Assembly (NCBI RefSeq): GCF_037325665.1
Contig: NC_090254.1
Location: 21,550,532-21,614,531, forward strand
Direction: 5' to 3'
Length of the DNA: 64,000 bases
Origin: Littorina saxatilis
Taxonomy: Eukaryota > Mollusca > Gastropoda > Littorinimorpha > Littorinidae
Positions 1 through 47,381 of this stretch are shown here, piece by piece. The translations under genes and the position numbers were made by a program. Position 1 is the stretch's first letter. Each line of letters begins with the position of its first letter. Below the pieces are notes generated by a model that saw nothing but the letters and a program-made list of their open reading frames with translations, did no database searches and had not been told where the DNA came from.

Positions 1-355
1 GCCTCCTAATCGGAAGGTTGTGAATTCTAATCTTGGCAGCGGCCGCCTGGTGGGTTAAGGGTGGAGATTTTTCAGATCTCCCAGGTCAACTAAGTGCAGA
101 CCTGCTAGTGCCTTAATTATTCCCCTTCGTGCATGTATATATGAAAGCACAAGACCAAGTGCGCACGGAAAAGATCCTGTTATCCATGTCAGAGTTTGTT
201 GGGTTATTGAAACACAAAAATATACCCAGCATGCTTACCCCGAAATCGGCGTATGCTGCCGAATGGTGGGGTAAAAACGGTCATACACATAAAAGTCCAC
301 TCTGCAAAACATGAGAGAATGTGAAAGTTTCTGCCCATGAACGAAGAAGAACTGT
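1..355 (+). mobile_element. tRNA-derived SINE (type A), left end cut by window edge
   Basis: It matches the copy at 24343-24746: CGGCCGCCTGGTGGGTTAAG, CAGATCTCCCAGGTCAACT, AAGCACAAGACCAAGTGCGC, and a GAAGAAGAA tail. The B-box region is degraded, so this copy is old. Confidence 0.8.
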
Positions 356-2580
356 TAACATTAACAAGACAGAAAATGTTCAACTTCAAACATCTTTGTT
401 CTCAGGCATGTGAAGTCACTTCAAAGCATTCCTTACAATCAGTACGAGCATCAAGCAATTAAAAGGACCATTAGCTACATTTTGATGGTGATAATGTCAG
501 ACACCTGAGGTCAGAGCGTTGAATAATATGATTGAATGTCGTGTGTACCTGTGGATGCCCGGTGATTGCCTGTGCACTGATGCATTCAGCCAAGTTCTTG
601 TCAAGGTTTTGTTATAAGGATTTAAGGCCAGCATTGAGGCATAAAAACACAGAAGTGTTTGTGTGGTTGTTGTTTTTGTGTGTGTTTTGTTGTTGTTGTT
701 GTGTGTGGGTATTTTTGGTTGTGTGTGTGGGTTGGTTTTTTTTTGGGGGGGGGGGGGGGTGGTGATGGGTTGTAGGAAGTGGGGCATGCATGACTGGGTG
801 ATTTGGAAATCATTTATATATTTTCAGTAGAATGTTCACATTTAAGCGGTTATAATGGCCTTGATAAGGGGAAATGATTTGCTGATGCAAAAAGGTGCAT
901 TGTTGGCAGTTAAGAGAGAGAGAGAGAGAGAGAGAGAGACAAACAGAGAGAGAGATAGAGAGGCAGACAGTCAGAGAGAGAGAGTTAAGTTCTTCTTCTT
1001 CTTGGCGTTCGCACGATCAGTCCAGCACTGGTGATAAATGTTGTCGTAGAGTTAAGTTGAAAAAGGAGAGACTGCCAGGGAAGCTAGTAGAGAAAGAATT
1101 TTTTTTTTAAACTGTCTTCGAGCCCCTACAGAATCCCTACACTAAGTTCACCATTCCCTTTCCCTCCATTTTCCTCCTCAGCCTTGTGTTGACCTTAGGT
1201 TCAGTGATGCTAAGCTAATGGTGTTGATGTGACCTTTTCTCTGTAAAGGTGTGCAAAGAAAAGCAGGTCTGACACACACACTCACGCAGACAATGGGCAG
1301 CAGGATTGTTTGGCTTGCCCAACTTGTAGCCAGCAGGCTTGCGTTCTTGGCATGCATGTGTACATGTGCTCCGCATGTTGTCTTGACCGTGTAAATAAAT
1401 ACAGAAATGTTTTGCTTACATAGGATGTTGGTCATTTCATGTGCGCACACCCCCGGGCCCCCTCTCCCCCCATGAAGAAACACAATACACTTGGCATACA
1501 TTCATTGGTGGGCATGTTTTTGAGAGAAACGTATACTGTCTTGACGGTGTAAACAAATACGAAAATGTTTGATTGTATTGTACAAGTATTGATAGTTTTA
1601 GTACATCTGTAGGTATTTGTTCATATGTCCGAGAGTTGCATACCTGGCATTTATGTAGACAAGTTGGTCCGGGGATGAAACACTGGCATTATCTTGACCT
1701 ATCAGTAAATACAGGAATGTTTGCTTTTCCAGTACATTGACAGTACTGTCACTGACGGTGAATAGATTCATTATTTGGTGACATATATGAAGAAGAATAA
1801 TGCTATACAAAAACTCCTGCCAACAGGAGAACTCTTGGATATCTTTGGCCTCTTGTTGGCGGTCATGATACTGATGGGACACTGCTGATTATTTCACCGG
1901 AATAAATCAATCCATCATTGAAATATTTTTTATTAAATATAGTAGATAATTATTATATCTTCATTTGGTTTAAACAAAATTTTATTCAGAATTTCTTCGC
2001 ACGAACATTTCGAAACACACAACTAGGACACGCACTCAAGCAAATATCTTCATTTGTTTTAACATTTTTGAATTGAAAATTGTATCAATCCCTTTCTTTT
2101 AGACACAGCTAAAAGATGAATCTTCACTCCGTACATCTGTGGTTGAAGTAAAAACATTGTTAGTGGGCTTCATTACAATGGGTTTTATTTGTCTATTTGT
2201 CTGTTTTTTGCTTTCACCTTTAATTGGTATTTTAAAGGAGAAACTCTCCTGCCAACAGTAGGTGTTGGATTAATTTGTACCGCCTGCGTAGTTCTACAAC
2301 CCTTTTCTCTTTACCAACACTTTAGGGGGGTTCAGTTTTAATGCCTCATCAGGAAAAACTTCAGCTTGTATTTAAACGTCATTGTCTACATTAGTCACAC
2401 ACCCTCAGGGTTTGTCGTGCTGTGGGTATAATTACACAATGCAGTTGCCTGGGTGCAGTCCTTGTAAGGTTAACCAGCTAAATGAAATGTGATGAGCAGT
2501 GTTTAAAGAATGACAGTTTAGGTATGGCATGTTACAGTTTCAACCAAGCCTCTGCTGTGTTGTGTGCAAGCGTGTCTTCA

Positions 2581-2620
<40 letters not shown>

Positions 2621-5490
2621 ATGCGCACCCACAGGTGTGCTGAAGATCTTTTGATTTTACAATAATATGCTTCTATCTATCAATATCAGCCCTGTCCATC
2701 TGTCAGTCTGTATCTTTCTCTCTTTTTGCTTGTATTAGTGTTTGGGAGGGGGGGCAGGGATTAGAGTGGGAGCTAGCTAGGCCCCGGATTGGAAAAAAGC
2801 TGATTTTGATTCGTTCCGCCTATTACCGTGACCACTGGACTGTCCCAGTGAAAGTTTTCAACAGTCATGAGATGAAAAATCCAACTCAAATCAACCCAAA
2901 TAAACAAGAAGAAAAAAGTCAGAAACCCCCATAATTCACACAACAAAAATGTACACCGACAGCTCTATCAGTATCAAACTGCGTATTTGGCATACTTGCC
3001 CCTTTTCTGTGGGTCCTTAGCATTGTGGTTTCAGGCATAAGCCACATAACAATGCCAGAGAGAGAGAGAATGCAGGAGAGTGGGCGCGGCACAATAGGGA
3101 TTGGGTGAACTTGTGTACTAGAAAACATCTGTTGAGAGGCTTTTAGGAAGAAGGAAAAGACAAGCAGGAAATTGGGGCAAACAAATAAATTGACTTCATG
3201 GCCACACTGAGCTTGAGGGAATTACTGGGAGTGGGATTTCAGTGCTGTAATATAGTATTGGCCTTTAGAATTAGGCTTGGTTCACAGATGACTATTAACT
3301 TGTCTTAGTGATACTTTAATCTGGCCTATAAAACGTCCTCTTTTAAGATCTCCCCATCCCATTTAACCTGTTTGCTGCCAGTAAATATTCATGTGCATAA
3401 GCAATACCCATATTGACCTGAATTGACAACCTTGATGTCTTAAATGTCATACACCACATACACACGGTGACACCCATTGTTAGTTTGTTGTTTTTCTTCT
3501 TCTTTTGTTGTTGCCCGTTAAAGCAAGTTACCAATGGTGTCCGCTGATGTTCTACAGACAGTGAGACCCCCCCACACACACACATTTAGAAGAGTTGATA
3601 TTTTCTGAGTTCCAGTGTTTTTACCTCTGTAAATGTATCTCCATTTTTAAACTCCTTCCATTTTAAGGCCATATTTTCTCATATTTGTGAAGGTCTGTCA
3701 CTTAACACACCCCCACCCCCCCCACACCCAAAAAAAACCCACAAAAAAACTCGCACAAAACCAAATGAACAAACACTAAGTGTAACTGAGTTGTACAGCA
3801 AGAGACTCAGCTGTACATTTTTTTTGGTCCAGGGTAAGAGTGATTTTTAGCTTGTAAACAGAGCTAAGGTCTTCCAGTGGTGGCAGTGTTTATCTTGGAA
3901 GAATTCAAGGGTCTTGTGATTTATTAACCCAGCTACTTTGGGCAATTATGCAGGGTTGCTATTTAAAACAATTTTTTTTATAGATTGTGTGCGTGAGATT
4001 TATAGTCAGAGTGCAGTGTGTTACAGGAAATTTGTAAAGAAACCTCAGGGACATTGTTCTTGGTGTGTGCCTGTGGGTACGTGGTGCGTGCATGTGTGTG
4101 GCTGCATGTGTGTGAATGCAAGCACATGCACGGCTTCTTTTTTACTACAACAAGGTTACACCTGTTTCTAATGGTTACCAGGATGGGCCTATTGAGATCA
4201 GATCTTTCAGTCACGAAATAAATTTGAGACTCAAAAATGTTTTCCCTTTTCCTTGTAAACAGGATATAACTGCCGTGTCTTTTGGTTTGTATTTGGAGTC
4301 TCATATTTTATCAGTTAGCTGTAACATAATTATAATGCACCCTTTGTAAGATAACACGTTGGGAAAGAATGTTCTTTTCATTGCAAATGCAGGATCTCAA
4401 AAAGTGGGATTTTATTGACTCAGCTTGTCCATTGTTGGAAATTGTCATTAATCCCTGAATTGCAAATTGTGTAATTGAACAGGCGGTGTCTGTCACCCAC
4501 ACACGTACACACACACACACCCACACACGTACACACACACACCATTCTCTTGAAGATTCCAGTTCTGTATCCTGATAAGCTGACCCAAATGCACAGCTAA
4601 CATTTTCCTGCATTATAAATTTCAGGTTTCACTTACATTTCTCTCCGTTCTTGACAGATTCTGGAGTATGTAATCTCTAAAGACTTACTTGCAGACCACA
4701 TATGATTATGTACCTGGCTGCCCTATAAATGCACCTGAGTATTAGAGAAAACAGGTGTAGCCAATTCTCAGAAACTCTTTCTTCCCTCTCCTCACTGTTG
4801 CTCCCACTTAGGGAGAATTTGGCATGATTATAGATACACTTTTGATAACCTTTACTGTATGACCTTTTTAATGAGGGTGATTCAAGGCTAATTAGAGAGG
4901 ATGATCATTATTAAGTTGAGATCAAGAGTTCTGCTCTTTTGATTAATCATTTTTTGTCTTGTAGGAAAGGGATTTGTACATGGCATCATAATTTAAATCT
5001 GCTTGAACTTCGTGTGGCATGGAAGCCTTGAGAATAGACTTTACATTGCCTACTCTTTTATCATGCTTAAATCCTAAAATTAGAAATGAAAATAAGCAGG
5101 AATCAATAACTCTTTAGAAAGGAGGTAGGGGAGGGGGCTTAATTCAGATTTGTCTTGTTATTCACAGTTTTTGTTTGTTTGTGAATTAATTTTTGTCTAG
5201 AGTAATGAAAAAAATAATTCTAAGAAATACTCAATGAAGCAGCCATTAGTGTTTTATTGACAATGACCAGCTACTGTGAGTGGTGTTCACTGTTGATTTT
5301 TTCACACACACAAAAAAAACAAACACTTTTGTTCTTATAAATTGAGTGATGGTTTATACTGTCCAAAAACTTCAGATACTGGTTAGGTTGTAATCAATTG
5401 ACACACACAAAGAAACATTAACATTATAACAAAGAAGTAAACAGACAAGCAAACAAAGTAAAACCACCAAAACAAGGACATCTTTTAACT
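356..5490. other. No gene recognised; upstream or first-intron sequence
   Basis: AT-rich single-copy-looking DNA with poly-G near 746, a GT repeat at 2583-2617, a CA repeat near 4495-4540 and a decayed MITE-like patch near 3590-3710. I found no exon here that joins the phase of the exon at 10178, although a short 5' exon could be missed. Confidence 0.5.
887..985. repeat. (GA)n microsatellite
   Basis: AGAG runs with interruptions, in sequence upstream of the first visible exon. Confidence 0.9.
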
Positions 5491-6134
5491 ACCCCCCGCG
5501 GGATAGGGGGAGTCCCATATTGGTTGGGACTAGAAAGAATTTACCGGATGCTACCCAGCAGGTCGTAAGAGGCGACTGAGGGTTCTGTTTCTTCTCTTCT
5601 TTTGTCTTATTTCTGCCTTACCAGTCCTTTCACCTATATTTCCTTCCAAGAAAACTCTCCCTACTATTCCCTGCAGTTTTCCAATTCTTTTCTTGTTGTC
5701 TTATTTCTACCTGACTGGATCCATCACCTTTATTTCACTTACCAAAAGTCTTCTTTTCCACATCCTTATTTCTCTGCACCCCGCATGTCGTATGAGGCGA
5801 CTAACGGATTCTGTTTCTCCTTTTACCCTTGTTAAGTGGTTCTTGTATAGAATATAGTCAATGTTTGTAAAGATTTTAGTCAAGCAGTATGTAAGAAATG
5901 TTTAGTCCTTTGTACTGGAAACTTGCATTCTCCCAGTAAGGTCATATATTGTACTACGTTGCAAGCCCCTGGAGCAATTTTTTGATTAGTGCTTTTGTGA
6001 ACAAGAAACACTTAACAAGTGGCTCTATCCCATCTTCCTCCCCCCCTTTCCCCTATCCCATCTCCCCCCTTTCCCTCGTCGCGATATATTAACCTTCGTG
6101 GTTGAAAATGATGTTAAACACCAAATAAAGAAAG
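5491..6134 (+). mobile_element. SINE, type D, long divergent copy
   Basis: It starts CCCCCCGCGGGATAGGGGG, holds GTCGTATGAGGCGACTAACG, and ends GTTGAAAATGATGTTAAACA with an AAATAAAGAAAG tail. An extra inner segment repeats the GTCGTAAGAGGCGACT motif, suggesting a dimeric 5' half. Confidence 0.8.
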
Positions 6135-7319
6135 ATCTTTTAACTGAAGAGCACTATGAAAATGTCCAGAACTGATCTATGCAGTCAATGGGCCTTCTCT
6201 TAGCATTAACCTTGAGGATGGGTCGTGGGGATTGGAAACAGGTGCAACCAATTTGTGGCCCCTACTAGCCATTGTTTGGTCCTCCCTTAGGGGATGCTTC
6301 TTTTTACCTGTACAACACTCTCTGTCTACCTGCTGCCTTCGTTTACCTACCTGTATCTGACACCTGTCTCTTTTTCAAAGGAGGTGCATTTGGTACTGAA
6401 GGCATTATGCTGCACAGGCACAAGATTGTGGTATCTTTTTTATATTGACACATGCAGACACAGACGCAGATGTTGTTTTAGTGTTGAAATTTGGTTTCGT
6501 GTTTAAGTATAAAACTGACAGAATAATTTGTCCATAGATTTTTGTTAACTTTCCTTGCACTTCCTTTTGTTCTGTCAGCACAATAGATAAACTAAAATAT
6601 TATATATTGAGATTTGCTTGTTTCTCCTTCTTTTGATTTCTTTTATCACACAATACACTCATTTCAGAGTAAGAAATTAGTAAAATATCTGCATATACAC
6701 CAAAATATCATACATAAACTAAAGATTTTCTTGTTTCTCCTTCTTTTGCACTCTTAGTCTTAGCACATGCTACACTGATCATTTCAGGGTAACAGCTCTT
6801 CCCAAAAATTAAAATGACGCAGTAGCATGATAGTATTCTCATTATTCAGATTGTTGTTGCAAGATAAGATTCTTAATTTTTAAAGTACGCAGTTCTAAAG
6901 ATTTTGTAGAGCTTCAACAGCAGACAGTGACTCGAAGACACTGATGCATCTAACTAAAGACTTGCACTATCTGTTTAGTACCAACAGAAAGAGTGAATCA
7001 CTTCACTATCAGTGTACTAACCGCCCACCTCCTGGATACCTTGCATTTGTTAGGTTTCTAACTTTCACCGGTATTCGATTTACCTGTGCTCAACTCTATT
7101 TTGAGAACTATTTCGTTCTAGTTTTTTTCACCTGCAGTCTCTTGTTGCATATCTATTTTGAGAAGTCGGACTGCTATCTTATAAAATTCCAAGGGGATCA
7201 TTCAACAGTTTCTCTGTCTGCAAGTGGTATTGCTGTCTGAAATCAGTCTCAGCTCTTTTGGGAGGAGCGCTGACTATTATCATTTGAATAGACTTGTGAT
7301 CGACAAGAAGAAGAAAGAA

Positions 7320-8170
7320 CAAGTCGGGTAAGGCGAAATTACTACATTTAGTCAAGCTGTGGAACTCACAGAATGAAACTGAACGCACTGCATTATTTCA
7401 CATGGACCGTAGTCCGCCGCTCGTGCAAAACGCAGTGAAACTGATGAGCCTGTTTAGCGCTGTAGTGGTTTCGCTGTGCTGCATAGCACGCTTTTCTGTA
7501 CCTGACTCTTCGTTTTAACTTTCTGAGCGTGTTTTTAATCCAAACATATCATATCTATATGTTTTTGGAACCAGGAACCAAAAAGAAATAAGATGCAATT
7601 GTTTTTAAATCGATTTCGGAAATTTTATTTTGATCATAATTTTTATCTTTTTAATTTTCAGAGCTTGTTTTTAATCCGAATATAACATATTTACATGTTT
7701 TTGGAATCAGAAAATGATGAAGAATAAGATTAACGTAATTTTGGATCGTTTTATAAAAAAAAAATTATTTACAATTTTCAGATTTTTAATGACCAAAGTC
7801 ATTCATGAATTTTTAAGCCACCAAGCTGAAATGCAATACCAAAGTCCGGCCTTTGTCGAAGATTGCTTTACAAAAATTTCAATCAATTTGATTAAAAAAT
7901 GAGGGTGTGACAGTGCCGCCTCAACTTTTACAAAAAGCCGGATATGACGTCATCAAAGACATTTATCGAAAAAATGAAAAAAACCATCTGGGAATATCAT
8001 ACCCAGGAACTCTCATGTCAAATTTCATAGAGATCGGTCCAGTGGTTTGGTCTGAATCGCTCTACACACACACACACACAGACAGACACACACACACACA
8101 TACACCACGACCCTCGTCTCGATTCCCCCTCTATGTTGAAACATTTAGTCAAAACTTGACTAAATGTAAA
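7320..8170 (-). mobile_element. Element family 1 (TTTAGTCAA-hairpin element)
   Basis: Read on the minus strand it begins TTTAGTCAAGTTTTGACTAA, a hairpin, then a short (GT)n tract and CATGAGAGTTCCTGGGTATG, and ends CGCCTTACCCGACTTGTT. About 0.85 kb and non-coding. Three plus-strand copies lie at 38256, 40870 and 47382. Confidence 0.88.
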
Positions 8171-8629
8171 AAGGAGGGGCGCTTTGAGAGGCAGTCAGGC
8201 ATGCCGGTTGAGGCCAATTAGGTCTCCAAGGTTTTCACCTGGCATGTGCACCAGTTCAGTTCGGGTTTTTCACCTGTATGTTCAGAGTTTTTTCGGGGGG
8301 GGGGGGGGGGGGACTTTGAGAAGCAACCAGGCATGCAGATTTAATTCAGGTGTCGGAGATTTTGACTTGGCAGCTGCAGCAAAAGTGCAGCAGAGGTTGT
8401 GTTTTTCTGCCTCGAGGCAGGTCAAGCCAGGTACAGTTGCATGTCATGATTTGATTGGAGTGCTGCAGCTGCTGCAGATATTATGTTTCTCTCTCAGTTT
8501 ACTGTTTGATCGATACGTCCTTGTGTGTTTTACCTTGAACATTGAAAACCTACCTGAGTATCTTGCAATGAAAAGTTGAAAACTGCCACTGGCATAAAGT
8601 AAACTACAATGATGTGTATGGTATTGACT

Positions 8630-8830
8630 TAGTGGTTAACCCCCCCTTTTAAGACCTAGTACAACAGTCTAAAAAATCATCTGATAACAAAGGAAGGAGT
8701 CTTAAAATGCAGGTACATTTTCAGTATTTATAGACAGAAATTCTGAAAAAGCATTTAGGTAAAGATTTACTTAATGGGGGCGGGGGGGGGGGGGGGGTTG
8801 ATCTTTCAAAGGGGGTTAAATTCCACTGTA
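8630..8830. mobile_element. Mariner-like MITE, degraded
   Basis: AGTGGTTAACCCCCCCTTTT at the left and AATTCCACTGTA at the right, with a poly-G run at about 8779-8798. Its ends match the MITEs at 15118 and 60536 imperfectly. Confidence 0.55.
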
Positions 8831-9757
8831 CAGTTCTTTTGCATCTGCACAATCTGGTGTTGTTTAGTCTCAGCTCCTTAGGTCTTATTTCTCCCAAGGA
8901 ATCAGCGTACATGTGCATGATGTACTACTGTAGCACAATCTTTTTTCAGCAAGGAGTACAACATCAGTTACATAAGATACAGGAAATGGAACACAGTGAC
9001 CTAGCGTCACTGCATTCTTGAACTGTTGATTCTGGCATTGCCACAACTGCATCGAACAAAATCCAGTTTTTCAATTCTTTTTTCCTGACCTTTAGTTTCT
9101 GCTCAAACTTGTTCTTGTTTGCTAAAGCTGTGCATGAGGATTGTAAAATACATTTAAAAAAAAAATAAAAAAAAGGGGGGGGGGGTGAAAAATAAACAAT
9201 GGAATGGCAGGTATGAATGCAAGGTGTGCAGATTTACCGGCTTGTTTTGGGGGGCATTCACCACTTGCCAGTCATTCAAGATTTTTGCTGTTGCACAAAC
9301 TGTGTCCTAGCTCTGGATGCTGCCTTGAAACAGACAGATGCATGTATCTGAGATTGATATGCATGCACTTCAGTGCAATTTCCTCCTCTATCTTTTCATT
9401 TCCTTTGTTGTAATGTGCAAAACTCAAGGTTTACTAATGTAGACACCTGGTTTATCTTGGAGAATACTTTCACAGCAAGAAGCCAAAGGTAGATGTGTTC
9501 TTGCATTAAAAAAACAGTCTTTATTTTGAAAACTAGGTAAAAATTCTATTTTAGAGCATTTTTGTGCCAATTTTGTCTGTGTTAGGAGAAAGATTTCAGT
9601 TCAAGTTTGAAATTCTTCTGATAACGGGCGTGTGGGTGTCCAACATTTGGTTCAGTTGAAAACAGTTGAGGATTATATAAAGACAGAAGATTGAAGAAGG
9701 AAACATGAGGGACAATCTGTTTAATTCCTCGTGATGATAGTATGGGCTCTGGGTATA

Positions 9758-9838
9758 ACACACACACACGCATGCATGCACACACATGCACACACACACA
9801 CACAGTGACACACACGCACACACAGTGACACACACACG

Positions 9839-9871
<33 letters not shown>

Positions 9872-9875
9872 CACG

Positions 9876-9963
<88 letters not shown>
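9758..9963. repeat. Compound (CA)n(CT)n microsatellite
   Basis: Imperfect CA repeats run into a pure CT repeat just upstream of the first visible RhoGEF exon. All reading frames through it are repeat artefacts. Confidence 0.95.
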
Positions 9964-9967
<4 letters not shown>

Positions 9968-10177
9968 GCCGTACTTTCATTAAAGAAAGAGGTGGTTTTA
10001 TAATATTTCCCACAGTAAACCACTGAAGATGTAAAGACAGCCGTTGACCACATCATCCATCAACCAGCCCGGCCTCATCTCAGACAAATTGCAAAAGGGA
10101 AGAGAAAAAAGAAATCCTGCATTTCCTCAGGTCTTTAAAGTTTGAGTTAACTTTTGTTCCCTATCTGTTTGATGCAG

Positions 10178-43513
<33,336 letters not shown>

Positions 43514-44560
43514 ACTTCACGCTATTAATAGCTAAATCTTGTCTTGTAGAAATTATGTGTTTTAAAATGTAAGCGTTGTAGATTCTCTTGGTGCTTTTTT
43601 CTTTTAATACTGGGTGGAAACTGTTGAAACTCCAGGCTGAGAGAAGACTGATGAGAAACGTTCAAAGAGCAACAAAACCACTATTTTGTCTTCTGCCAGA
43701 ACAAGTATTTTTTAGTGTGTGTGAAAGGTTGGAAAAGTCTTTTTTGTTTAGTGCAATTTTAGTTACTTGCCCAGAAAAATATGAAATGCAGCAAAACCTG
43801 ATCAAGGTCTGCATGCAAGTTGAAAAATGAATAATATAGGGTTTTTGGTTTGTTTGTTATAGGTTGAAATGCAATGAAGTCCATCATCCTAATTTGTGTA
43901 ATTTCACAAAGTCAAGATGAGGTTCAGTTTTCTCAGTTTTGCATATCAGGCATAAATGGTGCTTACAGTTATGAATACTAATAACAAAGTATTCTTATTT
44001 GTATCACATACAAAGTGAAATAACTGACGAGATATATATCCATGAGATAGGAACAAAATATAGCTTGACCAATGAGTTCTTGGTCGTTTTAAACCAAGCT
44101 TTTATCCCAGCTGAATATTGGTCATGACGTTACAACTTTGTACATAACTTTATGCATGTTGTACATGGTTTGTAAATAACAGCAGTCTATTTTTGCAGAA
44201 ATGGAATTGAACAGAAAAAGAGGAAATAGGCAAGTTTCTGGTCCAGTTAATCAAATGGCAATGGTTCTGTTGCCAAGGGGACTTTTTTTTCTTCACATTA
44301 TATGACATCTTTTTACCTTGCTCAGATTATTCGAGAGAAAATGATTGTGAGTTAAGATGAGTGATGGATGAAACAAGGAACCTAATTGAATGGTATTGAG
44401 AAATGTATGCTTGAAAAAGGCATTTGGAAGTTGATTCACAGTATTTGTACTCTTAGATTGATTCACAGTTAATCAGTGATTTGTATTGTCATGCTTCTTC
44501 ATGAATCATTAATCATGCAGTCATTTGAAATCACACCAAATAAAGAAAGAAAGATTTGAA
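43514..44560 (+). other. Probable 3' UTR of the RhoGEF gene
   Basis: The sequence is AT-rich and non-coding after the stop codon. A possible polyadenylation signal AATAAA lies at 44539-44544 inside CACCAAATAAAGAAAG, the same short string that ends the window's SINE family, so it may be SINE-derived. The true end of the transcript cannot be fixed from sequence alone. Confidence 0.4.
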
Positions 44561-44952
44561 ATCATTTTCAAATATAGCCAAATGATTTTTGTCCACTGTG
44601 ATGCAATATTGTAATTGCTGAAAAAGGCGCCTATACAAAGTTTGCGATGCTTCATTTATAATATGCTGCAAAGCTTGTCATGTAACGTGTCCAATGTGCA
44701 CTTTCTGTTTCATCTCGTACGCTACTTCATTAGTGTATTGACTGATTTTCAGACTTTAGGATTGATCTTTAGAACATCATTATTGCCTTATGGATACCAA
44801 ACATTTACTAACTGCTGATCTTTTTTTTTTGGTGTGTGCTTTATACTTGTAAGTTTTCTGTAAAAACATTTTGTTGTATGTATCATTTGCAGTGCTGCTT
44901 TTTTGAGTGCACCTATTTTTCCATTTGATTACACCAAAATGTCTTGGTTTTT

Positions 44953-45512
44953 GAGTCACTTGAGAAAAAGTGACTCTATGTAATCGGTCAGTGTTAGTCT
45001 GTCCGGCCGGCCGGCCGGCCGTCCAGCCGGCCGTCCGTAGACACCACCTTAACGTTGGACTTTTCTCGGAAACTATCAAAGCGATCGGGCTCATATTTTG
45101 TTTAGTCGTGACCTCCAATGACCTCTACACTTTAACGATGGTTTCGTTGACCTTTGACCTTTTTCAAGGTCACAGGTCAGCGTCAAAGGAAAAATTAGAC
45201 ATTTTATATCTTTGACAAAGTTCATCGGATGTGATTGAAACTTTGTAGGATTATTCTTTACATCAAAGTATTTACATCTGTAGCCTTTTACGAACGTTAT
45301 CAGAAAAACAAGGGAGATAACTAGCCTTTTCTGTTCGGCAACACACAACTTAACGTTGGGCTTTTCTCGGAAACTATAAAAGTGACCGGGCTCAAATTTT
45401 ATGTGAACGTGACTCATTGTGTTGTGAATAGCAATTTCTTCCTGTCCATCTGATGCCTCATATAATATTCAGAACTGCGAAAGTGACTCGATCGAGCGTT
45501 TGCTCTTCTTGT
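44953..45512 (+). mobile_element. Element family 2, copy 3
   Basis: A full-length copy downstream of the RhoGEF gene, with hairpin start and GCTCTTCTTGTT end. It is preceded by CTTGGTTTTT, the same ten bases that precede copy 2. Confidence 0.93.
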
Positions 45513-45639
45513 TATTTTTTGATTTCTTTACAGTGCGTATTGCAGCCTTACATCCTGTTCCTGACCAGTGAACTTGCACTCAAGTGTCAAATGTTTTGTT
45601 TATTTAGAGCAAGTATGTCATTGACTTACTTGACCTATT

Positions 45640-45800
45640 CCTGTAGACTCCCCGTGGAGCATAGGGCCGCAATGCACCCTAAAGGTCTTTCAGCCGGTCC
45701 CAAGCCCGGATAAAGGAGGAGGGTTGGGCGTGGGGTTAGCAACTCCACCCCGCCAAAAAACCAACTTGCTACAGAAACCGCAATTATGTCATTGGGTTCC
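45640..45800 (+). mobile_element. Possible LINE fragment
   Basis: GTGGAGCATAGGGCCGCAAT, GGTCCCAAGCCCGGATAAAG and GGGGTTAGCAACTCCACCCC look like a decayed piece of a dispersed retroelement; GTGGAGCATAGGGCCGCAG also occurs near 43170. No reading frame is left and the family is not identified. Confidence 0.35.
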
Positions 45801-46002
45801 TGCTGTCATTAACTTTTAATAATAAACCACAATCAAAATAAACAAACTAATAAACAAACACTTCATACAAACAAAAAAAAAAGACACACAAAAACCACAC
45901 ACTAAAATGGTGGCTGTTCATTATACCTGAATAAAACAGAAATTGGTCATTGAAATACAAACAACTACCTTGCAGATAGTTGATACATGTATCCTTTACA
46001 AA

Positions 46003-46369
46003 TACCCCCCGCGGGTTAGGGGGAAGAATTTACCCGATGCTCCCCAGCATGTCGTAAGAGGCGACTAACGGATTTTGTTTCTCCTTTTGCCCTTGTTAAG
46101 TGTTTCTTGTATAGAATATAGTCAATTTTTGTACAGATTTTTGTCAAGCAGTATGTAAGAAATGTTAAGTCCTTTGTACTGGAAACTTGCATTCTCCCAG
46201 TAAGGTAATATATTGTACTACGTTGCAAGCCCCTGGAGCAAATTTTTGATTAATGCTTTTGTGAACAAGAAACAATTTACAAGTGACTCTATCCCATCTT
46301 CCCCATTTCCCCGTCGCGATATAACCCTTCGTGGTTGAAAACGACGTTAAACACCAAATAAAGAAAGAA
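46003..46369 (+). mobile_element. SINE type D, intact copy
   Basis: It shows the same ends and middle as the copy at 23732, in intergenic DNA downstream of the RhoGEF gene. A few substitutions show moderate age. Confidence 0.9.
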
Positions 46370-47381
46370 TCCTTTACAAATGCTCCACTAAGATCTGACT
46401 GATGCCTGTACTTATGAGTGGATTTACTCATGTTTAAAAAAGATATAAAAAAATAAAAAGCTTTCAAAATATTACAATGTATTATTTTCTTTGTCTTCTC
46501 AGAAGCAGGATTACTGCAGTAGAAACACAGATAATTGTCAGAATGATTAAAAAGAATCACGCCACAATGTCCAACCTTCTCGACTCTGATTTGAGATTCA
46601 ACATTTAGCGTGTATCAGCTGTGTTAGATACTTCCTGATCGATTTTAATGTTCGATTGCATCCATGCACATTTTCTCAGATATGTACAAAAAAGTATATA
46701 GCATGAAAAATGTATCTTTTTGATTTTGATAAGATTTGTAGCTTGCACAGTTTGTACACATACTGTATCGTCATTATTACCGATGCACATTACAGTATTC
46801 ACAAATCAAACGAATGATTTACAGCACAATGTCCAGGTATGTTTGTATACTTTGTTCATACACAGTGATTTATATGATTTTCTTTATTTCAGTATTTCCA
46901 TTATGTTTCATTGTTGGCATTCAGATGAAGAATCTGCACATTTTGTGTTGTTTTTTTCCCCAGAGATTTTGATTCCTTGAGATTGGTGTCATTTCATGTT
47001 GGCTTTTTGAAAACATGCCAAACTGAAGTGGCGGTATATGTCTTGAATGTTTTCTACCTTCAAAGATGATTTCATACTTTTGCTAGTCTATGAACAGTGG
47101 AATAAAATCAGAATTAAACATGCTTTGAATCAGCTGTTGCAATCGATGCTGTCACTGCTGCTAGGAATTTTAAAAAAGATGCCTTTTTTTACGGTGTTCT
47201 TTTTGTTTTCTATGAAATTGTATGAAATCAATACCAGTCCTTCATATTTTTTGTATGATCTATGCAAACAATTAATGTGTTCTTACACACTGAAAACCCC
47301 GGTATGTTTTTAAGAAACTTTTACTAACAGAGATGTTTTCTGATCAGCTTGAAAACTTGATTTGAAATGACTGATTTTTAT

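Noticed and set aside
1178-1882. Two minus-strand frames of about 100 codons
   Set aside because: Low-complexity or AT-rich intronic or upstream DNA with no splice-consistent partner exons.
9582-10056. Long Cys/Val-, Thr/His- and Leu/Ser-rich reading frames
   Set aside because: They are translations of the CA/CT microsatellite. The same applies to frames at 39715, 42339, 57129 and 62302.
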